From NCBI GenBank assembly GCA_002898255.1, contig BEIE01000001.1:1323554-1387553 (forward strand): a DNA stretch of 64,000 bases, given 5' to 3'. Made by a program: the position numbers and the translations under genes. This DNA comes from a bacterium HR28 (lineage in GTDB: Bacteria; Chloroflexota; Chloroflexia; Thermomicrobiales; Thermomicrobiaceae). Below, piece after piece: positions 51,899 through 59,786 of this stretch (its first letter is position 1; every line of letters starts with the position of its first letter). Under the pieces are notes generated by a model. It was not told where the DNA came from. It did not search any database and was given only the letters and a program-made list of their open reading frames with translations.

Positions 51899-53542
51899 TC
51901 AGCGGGTTAACATCGTCGTGTCGATAGGGGGACGCGGGAGCCACCCCATTCGCTGCAGGGCTTCGCGACCAAGGAGACCGAGAGTAATCCGCGAGTCCTC
52001 GTCAGGGGCGTTCGGGTTGTATTCGAAGCGTGCTCGCTCGAAGTACTGCACGGTTCGCCCATTTTCAGTGAATTCCTCGCTGATTGGGTACCCGAAGACG
52101 CTCACTCCGCCATTTTTTTCCCAGAACTCCTTGAAGCCAAAGGAGAGCGAATGGCCGGTTTCAGGAAAGTAGCGGCGTTCCGGTGAGTCGGGGAACGGCG
52201 GTACCGGTGCGAAGGCTCGGTCAGCTGTGAGTTCAGCGCCCAGTCGACCGATGGTAATCCGTTGATCCTCCGGCGCGTTGGGACGATATTCGAGACGCAC
52301 ACGTTCGAAGTACTGGACAATGATCTGTTCTCCCGTTGTTGGGTCAGTGATCGAAAACTCTTCGGTCAGGGGGTAACCGAAGATGCGCTCACCGCCATGT
52401 GTCTGCCAGAAGCGCTTGAATCCGCCACTCAAAAAATGCTTGGTCTGTGTAAAGTACACCCGATCAGGCGAGGGCACGGCTGGGGGCTCTTGTGGATCGG
52501 AGGGAAGACGCTGGCGGATGGCTAAGGCTTGCACACGCCCGCGACCGCCTGGGAGTTCGGTAACCCACCCGATGACGCGATCAGAGACCGTTGGCCAGGC
52601 AACGCGCTGTGCCCGTGCGAGCGCGAATTCCGTCCGAAGCGCAATATCGTAGGCGTAGAGTTCGGGAAGGCCCGAGCGCCAATCCTCCCACACCACGAAT
52701 CGTTGACTCAACGCGATTCGCCCGATGAAGTGTCCCTCGGTGATGATCGTCTCTGAACCACTTCGACGATCCAGCAGGATGAGCGATGGCGGCCCACCGC
52801 TGCGGGCTTGGCGGCGAAAAGCGATCCAATCGCCGGCAATTACCGGGTCGGTCTCGTCATCCGGAGAGGTGACGACAGGGGTGACGGTTCCACGTTGGCT
52901 GTCCCAAAGGACAAGATCCCAACTACCGTTGCGGAACTCTTGCCAAAGAACAAATTGTCCGCTGACGGCCGGATTCGCTTGGTTGGCATCGCCTTGAGCA
53001 AGGTCGTAACGCTGCCCAGTTTGCAAGTCTCGTACGCGAATCTGGCCTCGGTCTCCACGCACTTCGCGCCACGCGACGAGTGTGCCATCGATTGCCGGCT
53101 GTTCCACTTGCCCTGGCTGCTCGGTGACGGTGAAGGTGGCACCGCTGGCGATGTCCGTACCGACGATCGTGGCGCGCGATGGATCGGCCCCGCTTACCCA
53201 TATCACGCGCGTACCACTGACGGCAGGTTGGGACCGAGCTCCGGGACTGCGATCAGGGCGGAACTCTCGAGCATCGTCCAGATCGTAGGCATAGACATCC
53301 GGGGCACCGTTCCGGCGATCTTCCCAGACGAGTAGTGATCCGGAGGCGCGCAGGGAGCTCAGTTGGAGGCCGACCGACGATGTCAATGCAGGTTCGAGTC
53401 GGTAATCGCTGGATTGTGCGCGAACGGAAGCGGCGAAACGTGGAAAAAGCCAACTTACGAGCAAGAGGAGAATGAGTAGCGACCGTCTTACTCCCTGCAT
53501 GCGCTGCCGTCGTGTCTTCCTCACACCCAATGCCTCCACCAT
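51899..53542 (-). CDS. secreted beta-propeller (TolB-like) protein with C-terminal surface repeats
   Basis: A 547-residue predicted exported protein. A basic N-terminus and a hydrophobic stretch (RRSLLILLLLVSWLF) form a signal peptide, with a likely cut after VRA. Residues about 45-350 are TolB/WD-like repeats with recurring VWEDRRNG, VWREVRG-like and YAYDL motifs. Two C-terminal modules follow, each with a Phe/Gly/Tyr-Pro pattern (RIFGYPLTEEFS and SVFGYPISEEFT) and VQYFER-R-EY. Start options are ATG 53542, GTG 53524 (GGAGG eight bases upstream) and ATG 53500. The function is probably extracytoplasmic binding; no catalytic site is visible. Confidence 0.75.
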   Translation of the reverse strand: MVEALGVRKTRRQRMQGVRRSLLILLLLVSWLFPRFAASVRAQSSDYRLEPALTSSVGLQLSSLRASGSLLVWEDRRNGAPDVYAYDLDDAREFRPDRSPGARSQPAVSGTRVIWVSGADPSRATIVGTDIASGATFTVTEQPGQVEQPAIDGTLVAWREVRGDRGQIRVRDLQTGQRYDLAQGDANQANPAVSGQFVLWQEFRNGSWDLVLWDSQRGTVTPVVTSPDDETDPVIAGDWIAFRRQARSGGPPSLILLDRRSGSETIITEGHFIGRIALSQRFVVWEDWRSGLPELYAYDIALRTEFALARAQRVAWPTVSDRVIGWVTELPGGRGRVQALAIRQRLPSDPQEPPAVPSPDRVYFTQTKHFLSGGFKRFWQTHGGERIFGYPLTEEFSITDPTTGEQIIVQYFERVRLEYRPNAPEDQRITIGRLGAELTADRAFAPVPPFPDSPERRYFPETGHSLSFGFKEFWEKNGGVSVFGYPISEEFTENGRTVQYFERARFEYNPNAPDEDSRITLGLLGREALQRMGWLPRPPIDTTMLTR

Positions 53543-53587
53543 ACGGCCGCGGGCGAGTATACCTGCTCTCGTCGGAAGGTGTGGCCG

Positions 53588-54559
53588 ATGCAGAACGGAT
53601 GGGGAGGTATGTTTCCAGTAGTCATCGACGTTGACACAGGCGTGGACGATGCGCTTGCGCTCGGACTTGCGCTTGCCCTGCCTGAACTCAGTGTCATCGC
53701 CGTGACGACAGTGGCCGGCAATGTGGACGTTGACCAGGCAACCCAGAACACGCGTCGCGTGCTCGACTGGTTCGGAGCGGTGTCAGTTCCGGTCGCACGC
53801 GGCGCGAGTCAACCACTACTCCGTCCACACCGGGATGCTCGGGAGTTCCATGGACCCGATGGTCTTGGTGGAGCGATGCTTGTGCCTCAACGTTCCGGAC
53901 CGATTCTCGATACAGCTGCACCAGAGGTGATCGTACGGGCAGCACGGCGGTATGCTGGATCACTTCGCCTTGTGTGTCTTGGGCCGTTAACAAACCTGGC
54001 CATCGCGTTGCGCCTGGAACCGCGCCTGCCGGAGCTCGTCGAGGGGCTGGTCATTATGGGTGGTGCGTTTGCCGTACCAGGCAACGTGACGCCGTTTGCA
54101 GAGTTCAACGTCTGGAGTGATCCAGAGGCCGCCCATATTGTCGCGGAAGCTGGGTTTCGGACTATCTGGGTCGGGCTAGACGTCACAACGGGCGTGCGCT
54201 TCGACCGGGCTGCGCGAGAACGCCTTGCGGGATCCGATCGCCCAGGGCCCCGACTCGCCTATGAAGTGTCACGCTGGGCGTTTGACGAGCGCGGAGTCGA
54301 CTCCTTCGCCTTACATGATCCTGTGGCAGTCGCTGTAGCTGCCAGGCCGGATCTTGTCACCGGTGAGCGAGCCTTTGTGCATGTCTTGACCTCTCCAAGC
54401 GAGCTTCGTGGCCGCACGGTATGGCGTGCCGATGCAGGTGCACCCGCCTTGGTCGCGCAGGGAGTCAACGCGGAAGCGGTTTACAAGCTCTTGCGAGAGC
54501 GGTTGGGCCTGGAAGAAGGCGGGAAGGAGCCGACTCGGCCGGAAAGCCATGCGCCATAA
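53588..54559 (+). CDS. nucleoside hydrolase (inosine-uridine preferring type)
   Basis: A 323-residue calcium-dependent N-ribosyl hydrolase that releases base from ribonucleosides. The N-terminal signature is VVIDVDTGVDDALALGLAL (metal Asp cluster). AGNVDVDQATQNTRRVLDW follows, then CLGPLTNLAIAL, IMGGAFAVPGNVTPFAEFNVWSDPEAA and the late FALHDPVAVAVA Asp. ATG 53588 has GGAAGG eight bases upstream; GTG 53579 and ATG 53609 are alternatives. It precedes the DnaC-like gene by 55 bases on the same strand. Base specificity is not predictable. Confidence 0.92.
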   Translation: MQNGWGGMFPVVIDVDTGVDDALALGLALALPELSVIAVTTVAGNVDVDQATQNTRRVLDWFGAVSVPVARGASQPLLRPHRDAREFHGPDGLGGAMLVPQRSGPILDTAAPEVIVRAARRYAGSLRLVCLGPLTNLAIALRLEPRLPELVEGLVIMGGAFAVPGNVTPFAEFNVWSDPEAAHIVAEAGFRTIWVGLDVTTGVRFDRAARERLAGSDRPGPRLAYEVSRWAFDERGVDSFALHDPVAVAVAARPDLVTGERAFVHVLTSPSELRGRTVWRADAGAPALVAQGVNAEAVYKLLRERLGLEEGGKEPTRPESHAP

Positions 54560-54614
54560 TTGGCATACCAGGAATGCATCCCGGGGCAATCCCCGGAAGC
54601 TGGAGGCAAGAGCA

Positions 54615-55205
54615 GTGTCGGGCGAAACGGTTCCTCACGAGCAGCCGTCACTGCAGGATGTGGATCTGCTAGGGCGGTTGACACAGTTCTTCGATACGCT
54701 CGAGCAGCATGTGCGTGCTGGGCACGGTTGGTTCATCTTCAATGCACGTGGCCAGCGCGGGAATCGCATTGCAGCGTTCATCCTGGGGCGTCTGGCCGAG
54801 TATCAGCTGCTGTACACGTATTACTTCGTGCCCTGGAGAGACTTCGCCTTGAATGCGTATATGGTCGAGGTCGAGTTGCAATCGCTGGCTGCGCAGCGAC
54901 AAAGCCTACAAGGGCGAGCACGGGAAGAGTTTGACATCGCGACACGCGTGTCGCGGGATAACCTCGCGCGGATGATGGTCTCCGACCTCCTTATTGTTGC
55001 GGGGGTTCAACCGCGCCATCGTCATGAACTCGTGTTCCTTGACCAGGCGGTGGAGCGACGGTATCAGCAGCGGCTATCGACTATCTTGATAACCCCCGCA
55101 CAACCGCATGAACTGGCTTTGCAAATCGAGCGTGTTGCCCCAGGAGAACGATTTTGGGAGCGGCTGTTCGAGCGGATGTATGAACGTAGTCTGATCGCGC
55201 TTTGA
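54615..55205 (+). CDS. hypothetical protein resembling a DnaC/IstB-type AAA+ ATPase without Walker motifs
   Basis: A 196-residue soluble protein I do not recognise by name. Its layout parallels DnaC-like helicase loaders. GWFIFNARGQRGNRIAAFILGRLAEY (about 38-63) sits where a P-loop would be but lacks the Gly-Lys-Thr. YYFVPWRDFALNAYM (69-83) matches the following strand-helix. DLLIVAGVQPRH (124-135) replaces the Walker B LLILDD. ERRYQQRLSTILIT (147-160) matches the N/HRYN-RLPTVITT segment. A nucleotide-independent scaffold derived from such an ATPase is my inference. GTG 54615 has GGAGG eight bases upstream. It follows the nucleoside hydrolase gene and converges with the polyprenyl synthase gene. 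Confidence 0.6.
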   Translation: MSGETVPHEQPSLQDVDLLGRLTQFFDTLEQHVRAGHGWFIFNARGQRGNRIAAFILGRLAEYQLLYTYYFVPWRDFALNAYMVEVELQSLAAQRQSLQGRAREEFDIATRVSRDNLARMMVSDLLIVAGVQPRHRHELVFLDQAVERRYQQRLSTILITPAQPHELALQIERVAPGERFWERLFERMYERSLIAL

Positions 55206-55207
55206 GG

Positions 55208-56218
55208 TTAGATCCGGCGAGCGAGTGCATGATCGGCGAGGGCTGCCAACATTGCACGGCCCTCGGTTGGTGGTAGCTCCGCCAAAAGTTCCTTGGCTTC
55301 TTCAACATAGCTTTTTGCTACGGCGAGCGCTTCCTCAAGAGCTCCCGACTCGCGGATGAGACGGACGGCCGTTGTGAGGGCTGCATCGTCTGCTGGACCA
55401 TACCGGATCACTTCCTCGACGAATTCCCGTTCCTCACGCGTGGCTTTCCCGTCAGCGAGGAAGAGCATAGTCGGAAGCGTCACAGTCCCCTGACGCAAAT
55501 CCTGGCCAGCCGGCTTCCCGAGTTCGTCCTCACTCCCGCGGAAGTCCAAGACGTCGTCAACGATCTGAAAGGCCATTCCCATGGCGCTGCCGAACTCACG
55601 CAGTGCTTCGATCTGGTCTTCGGGGGCTTCGGCGAGAATGGCGCCGATTTCTGCGGATCCAGCGAAAAGCGACGCGGTCTTCCCGTAGATCCGGCGTTGG
55701 TAGTCATCGAGACTGATATCGGTTCGCCGTGAAGCGAAGAGTTCGCGAAGCTGCCCATCGCAGATGCTGCCGAGACAACGCGCGAACACGGCAAGTACAC
55801 GTGGGTTCATAGTGGAAGCGGCGAGCATGGCTGATCGTGCAAACATGTAGTCGCCGACCATGATGACGATGGAGGAATCGAAGAGGGCATTGAGTGTCGG
55901 CTGTCCTCGCCGACGCGATGCCCCGTCGATCGAATCATCGTGAATCAGTGATGCTGTATGTAGGAGCTCAATGCCAGCTGCTGCAGGGACCAGTCGTTCC
56001 AGGTCGTAACGGAACGGTTTCGCGGCAAGGAGGAGGAGCAACGGACGCAGACGTTTCCCGCCCGAGACAATCAGGGCTCGTAGAATATCGCCGACCAGCG
56101 GGAACTCGAGTGCAGTCTCCGCGAGGAGACGATCCTCCACCCGCTGAAGATCCGGACGCATCCGCTGAAGAACCGTGCTGAAGTCCAAGAATCCCCCGAG
56201 CCTTGCTCCGTATCCCAT
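55208..56218 (-). CDS. trans-isoprenyl (polyprenyl) diphosphate synthase
   Basis: A 336-residue prenyl chain elongating enzyme. The first Asp-rich motif is LIHDDSID (Asp94, Asp95, Asp98), followed by RRRGQPTLNALFDSSIVIMVGDYMFA. The second is FQIVDDVLDFRG, then GKPAGQDLRQGTVTLPTMLFL. GGKRLRPLLLLLAA supplies the diphosphate-binding Lys and Arg. Length and sequence fit the long-chain (C30-C50) synthases that feed menaquinone or carrier lipids; chain length depends on residues ahead of the first motif and cannot be fixed here. It is a single gene, divergent from the DUF4015 gene. Confidence 0.93.
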   Translation of the reverse strand: MGYGARLGGFLDFSTVLQRMRPDLQRVEDRLLAETALEFPLVGDILRALIVSGGKRLRPLLLLLAAKPFRYDLERLVPAAAGIELLHTASLIHDDSIDGASRRRGQPTLNALFDSSIVIMVGDYMFARSAMLAASTMNPRVLAVFARCLGSICDGQLRELFASRRTDISLDDYQRRIYGKTASLFAGSAEIGAILAEAPEDQIEALREFGSAMGMAFQIVDDVLDFRGSEDELGKPAGQDLRQGTVTLPTMLFLADGKATREEREFVEEVIRYGPADDAALTTAVRLIRESGALEEALAVAKSYVEEAKELLAELPPTEGRAMLAALADHALARRI

Positions 56219-56488
56219 CAGAGCCGCCTGCGCGGCTCTTGCTAGTATGTCTCAGACAAAGCGTGCTCGAAAAGAGGTAGCGGTGATTTTGCCAGTGCCG
56301 GACCAGACGACTGGGGGCATGCGGTATCGCGTGGAGGTTTTGGGGAGCCTGCCACTCGGTCGTGAGTGTCCGGGCCATGGGTGGACTGTTCTAAGATCAG
56401 AGCAGTTTGGATGGACGGATACGACTGCTATGGCATACTGCGGCGCGACGGGGAAATGAGGAGTTGGAGCTGAGACGGAGCGATCCGC

Positions 56489-58264
56489 GTGTACCCGAGC
56501 AGCAGACTGAATCGGCGCGGTCAGCGACGGAAATTGTCCTGGAAGATCAGTCTGGCGAGCGTGCTAATTCCATTGTTGCTCGTTCTCGGAACAGCGGTCT
56601 ACCAGCTTTGGTTGCACGACGATCAACTAGAACTCCTCGTGGTCGACCGCGGGACAGGACGGCCTATTGTGGGGGCGACCGTGGAAACGCCCAGTGGCGT
56701 GCTCCAGACGGATCGAGAAGGACGGGTGCGTGTTCCAAGGCTGACTGAAGGATCTTTGCGTATTGTCGCGCCGGATCATGACGCGGTCGTCGTATCGGTG
56801 AATCGCGAGACACGTCGTTTGCGGGTCCCCTTGCGCTCTAATGTCGTGCAAGGCTCGGTCGTTCGGAACGGAGATGGGCAGCCTATCCCCGGTGCGACAA
56901 TCCGCGCCGTCCGTGACGGTGTGACGCTCGCCAGTGCGGTCACGGATGCAACAGGGCATTATGTACTCCGGGGCGTTCCAGAGGGTGCAGAACTCGTTGC
57001 CGAGCACACGGAGTATGCGACAGCGCGCGTGACGCTTGGTCCTGACCAGAGCGTCGCTGATCTGGCCTTGCGTCCGGACGTGCTTCGCGGCGTAGTCCGT
57101 GATCCGCAAGGGCAACCGGTGGCGGCAATCGTCGCAACAACTGGTATTTGGACGCGAGTCGCTGAGGACGGCACGTTCCAGCTCAAGGGGGTTGCTCCGG
57201 GCCAGCAGGTGTTCGTAAAGGCACCTGGATACCGTGCCACATCGCTCATCGTACCGGAGAACTTCCAGGTCCAAGTGACGCTGGAACCGCTGGTCGTGCG
57301 CGCGATCTACATTAATGCGCTCGTCGCGTCAAAACCGGAAGCGCTGGAAAAACGGCTCCAACTGGTCGATCGGACTGAGTTGAACGCTGTCGTGATCGAT
57401 CTTAAGGACAGCACTGGGCACGTGTACTACGATACGCAGGTTGCGCTGGCACACGAGATCGGCGCGGTCCGCCCGATCCTCCAACCGCGGGAACTCGTGA
57501 GTCGCCTCAAAGCCCGTGGAATTTACACAATTGCCCGAATTGTGGTCTTTGAAGATCCTATCCTGGCAGAGGCGCGGCCAGAATGGGCGATCCGTGACCG
57601 TACCACAGGCCAGGCTTGGCGGACCTGGAACGGGGTGGCGTGGGTCAACGCATATCGCCAAGAGGTTTGGCAGTATAACGTTGCACTGGCTGTCGAAGCA
57701 GCAGAATTCGGCTTTGACGAGATCCAGTTCGACTACATTCGCTTCCCAACAGATGGACCCTTACAGAAAGCTGACTATGGAGTCAGTCACACCGCAGAGA
57801 ATCGCATGGCCGCGATCGGGAGTTTTCTACAGACTGCATATGAGGCGCTCTTGCCGACGCCGGCGTACCTGGCGGCAGATATTTTCGGCTTGACGATGTG
57901 GGAACTGAGCGACAGTGGGATCGGACAGAATCTCGAAGTGGTCGTAGAACACGTCGACTATGTGTGCCCGATGCTTTATCCTTCGCACTTCTGGGCTGGG
58001 TCGCTTGGCTTCGAAGTTCCGAACGACCATCCCTATGAAGTGATTCGATGGAGCTTAGAGAACGGTTTCACGCGAGTCCCGGCGGCGAAACGGAAGTTCC
58101 GGGCGTGGCTCCAAGATTTTTCTTATGGACCTGGGAAGCCGTATGGCCAGGAAGAGGTCCGGGCGCAGATCCAAGCGGTGTACGATGCTGGGCTCGACTC
58201 GTGGATGCTCTGGAATGCCGATAGTGTGTATCAGGAGGGGGCATTAGAGCCTGCAGGTGGATGA
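56489..58264 (+). CDS. membrane-anchored putative glycoside hydrolase (DUF4015) with regulatory-like repeats
   Basis: A 591-residue protein. One N-terminal membrane helix (about 21-42, SVLIPLLLVLGTAVYQLWL) anchors three carboxypeptidase-regulatory-like beta domains (about 45-120, 121-195, 196-270; motifs such as VVRNGDGQPIPGATIRAV and GVVRDPQGQPVAA). The C-terminal 315 residues form a TIM-barrel-like DUF4015/GHL domain: LNAVVIDLKDSTGHVYYDT, RLKARGIYTIARIVVFEDP, FDEIQFDYIRFPTDG and VCPMLYPSHFW. The Asp residues of DEIQFDYIRFP are likely catalytic (inference). The substrate is unknown, but an envelope polysaccharide is reasonable. Start is GTG 56489. The stop overlaps the UbiA-gene ATG (ATGA). 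Confidence 0.82.
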   Translation: MYPSSRLNRRGQRRKLSWKISLASVLIPLLLVLGTAVYQLWLHDDQLELLVVDRGTGRPIVGATVETPSGVLQTDREGRVRVPRLTEGSLRIVAPDHDAVVVSVNRETRRLRVPLRSNVVQGSVVRNGDGQPIPGATIRAVRDGVTLASAVTDATGHYVLRGVPEGAELVAEHTEYATARVTLGPDQSVADLALRPDVLRGVVRDPQGQPVAAIVATTGIWTRVAEDGTFQLKGVAPGQQVFVKAPGYRATSLIVPENFQVQVTLEPLVVRAIYINALVASKPEALEKRLQLVDRTELNAVVIDLKDSTGHVYYDTQVALAHEIGAVRPILQPRELVSRLKARGIYTIARIVVFEDPILAEARPEWAIRDRTTGQAWRTWNGVAWVNAYRQEVWQYNVALAVEAAEFGFDEIQFDYIRFPTDGPLQKADYGVSHTAENRMAAIGSFLQTAYEALLPTPAYLAADIFGLTMWELSDSGIGQNLEVVVEHVDYVCPMLYPSHFWAGSLGFEVPNDHPYEVIRWSLENGFTRVPAAKRKFRAWLQDFSYGPGKPYGQEEVRAQIQAVYDAGLDSWMLWNADSVYQEGALEPAGG

Positions 58265-59211
58265 GTCAAATGGAGAAGCGCCTGAGCGTGACAGCTGTTG
58301 CCCCGTACACATTGATGCGTGATCTCCTCGTGACAGCACGGCCGCGCCAGTGGATCAAAAATGCTGTTGTATTGGCGCCGCTGGTGTTCGGACGGCGACT
58401 GCTCGACAAGGGGGCACTTGTCGATGGGCTGTTTGCAACTTTGGCCTTTTGCGCTGCGGGGAGTGCGATTTACTTCTTCAACGATTGGTGCGACGCAGCA
58501 GCTGATCGTGAACATCCTCTCAAACGTCATCGTCCGATTGCGGCGGGACGTCTGCAAGCCCGGCATGTTTGGATCTCGATCATTGGATTGGGAGTGCTGG
58601 CAGCGTGCTTTTCTTGGCTTGCTGGTGGTGAGACGTTGTTTGTTGTGTTGGGATATTGCGGGTTGATGCTGCTGTATAGCGTGCGCTTGAAGCATGTCGC
58701 GCTGCTCGACGTTTTCACGATCGCTGGTGGTTTTGTCCTCCGCGTATGGGGTGGAGCCGCCGCAGTTGAGGTGCCACTCTCGCCCTGGCTCTATCTGTGT
58801 ACGGTGCTCCTCGCTCTATTCCTCGCCGTTGCCAAGCGGCGGCACGAGGTGTTGTTGCTGGAGGGCCTCGCAGCCAATCACCGGCGCACTCTTGACGACT
58901 ATCCAGTTCCGCTACTGGATGCGCTTCTACAGGTGACGGCGACAGCGACGATCATGGCCTATTCGCTGTACACTTTCTCGGCACCCAACCTTCCCGATGG
59001 GCACCGCATGATGCTGACAATTCCGTTCGTCTTGTACGGGATCTTTCGGTATTTGTACCTTGTCTACCGCCGGGATCTTGGAGGTATGCCGGAGCAGGTG
59101 CTTTTGGACGATAGACCACTCCTTGGGGTGATCATCGCGTGGGGGCTCCTGATGCTGGCCTTGCTGTACGGCACTGACTTGCTACAAGCCGGCGCAATGC
59201 AGTTGCGTTGA
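58261..59211 (+). CDS. UbiA-family prenyltransferase (decaprenyl-phosphate phosphoribosyltransferase-like)
   Basis: A 316-residue integral membrane transferase with about eight or nine helices. RPRQWIKNAVVLAPLVFG at the N-terminus and the first Asp motif FNDWCDAAADREHPLKRHRPIAAG (Asn74, Asp75, Asp78, Asp82) followed by DVFTIAGGFVLRVWGGAAA resemble enzymes that attach 5-phosphoribosyl diphosphate to decaprenyl phosphate for arabinan synthesis. That activity is an inference by resemblance. It is translationally coupled to the DUF4015 gene, and a polyprenyl synthase lies 2 kb away, so a polyprenyl-linked pentose glycan pathway is a reasonable guess. Confidence 0.85.
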   Translation: MSQMEKRLSVTAVAPYTLMRDLLVTARPRQWIKNAVVLAPLVFGRRLLDKGALVDGLFATLAFCAAGSAIYFFNDWCDAAADREHPLKRHRPIAAGRLQARHVWISIIGLGVLAACFSWLAGGETLFVVLGYCGLMLLYSVRLKHVALLDVFTIAGGFVLRVWGGAAAVEVPLSPWLYLCTVLLALFLAVAKRRHEVLLLEGLAANHRRTLDDYPVPLLDALLQVTATATIMAYSLYTFSAPNLPDGHRMMLTIPFVLYGIFRYLYLVYRRDLGGMPEQVLLDDRPLLGVIIAWGLLMLALLYGTDLLQAGAMQLR

Positions 59212-59214
59212 TCA

Positions 59215-59243
59215 TTGCAAGGCGTACCGGGGAGTGGTATACT
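59215..59243 (+). promoter_or_regulatory. hsp20-lon promoter
   Basis: TTGCAA (59215-59220) and TATACT (59238-59243) are exactly 17 bases apart, four bases after the preceding stop. It is a vegetative-type promoter; no CIRCE or HAIR-like inverted repeat is seen around it. Confidence 0.75.
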
Positions 59244-59320
59244 CCGGCTCGGAGCTGGCTGGACAAGGCGTGCGCCGCGATACGAGGAGCGGCGCGAAGA
59301 GGCGGAGGAGGCATCGCAGC

Positions 59321-59776
59321 ATGGTGATCGTGCGACGAGGCACACGTCGCGAAGGAAACCGGCTCCAGCAGGAAGTGGTGGAAGCGTTCCAAGCCTGGTA
59401 CGTCGGTTTTTCACCGCTCCTGCGGATGGCGGCGCGGCCTTGGAGACCACCGCTCGAGGTGTATGAAGACGAACGGGGTCTGGTTGTGCGGGCGGAGCTC
59501 GCTGGCCTACGCGAGGACGATATCAACGTGGTCGTCAGCGATTCAGTGCTTCAGATCTCTGGAGTACGACGACCACGCGAAGAGGGCCAGCGGCGGACTT
59601 ACCACGAGATGGGGATCGCCTATGGGCCATTTGAAGCTGAGGTTCTTTTGCCCTTTCCGGTCGATCTCGATCACGTGGAAGCCGTCTATGAGCGTGGGTT
59701 CCTGGAAGTGACCCTGCCGCGAGCACGCGTCTCGCGTACTGTTCCGCTCCGTACGGAGACTGACCCTGAATCTTGA
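59321..59776 (+). CDS. small heat shock protein, Hsp20/alpha-crystallin family
   Basis: A 151-residue holdase chaperone. The alpha-crystallin domain spans about 45-140, with [35 protein letters not shown], the conserved [15 protein letters not shown] and [17 protein letters not shown]. The C-terminal tail lacks a clear I-x-I/V but has RTVPLRTE. The frame is open from 59234; ATG 59321 is chosen because GGAGGAGG is ten bases upstream and the promoter lies ahead. It is 10 bases before lon, indicating a stress-protein operon. Confidence 0.93.
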   Translation: MVIVRRGTRREGNRLQQEVVEAFQAWYVGFSPLLRMAARPWRPPLEVYEDERGLVVRAELAGLREDDINVVVSDSVLQISGVRRPREEGQRRTYHEMGIAYGPFEAEVLLPFPVDLDHVEAVYERGFLEVTLPRARVSRTVPLRTETDPES

Positions 59777-59786
59777 GGAGCGTGCG

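Noticed and set aside
56247..56459. Possible 70-residue ORF between the polyprenyl synthase and DUF4015 genes
   Set aside because: No ribosome site or recognisable motif, and the stretch must hold two divergent promoters. Not enough support to list as a gene.
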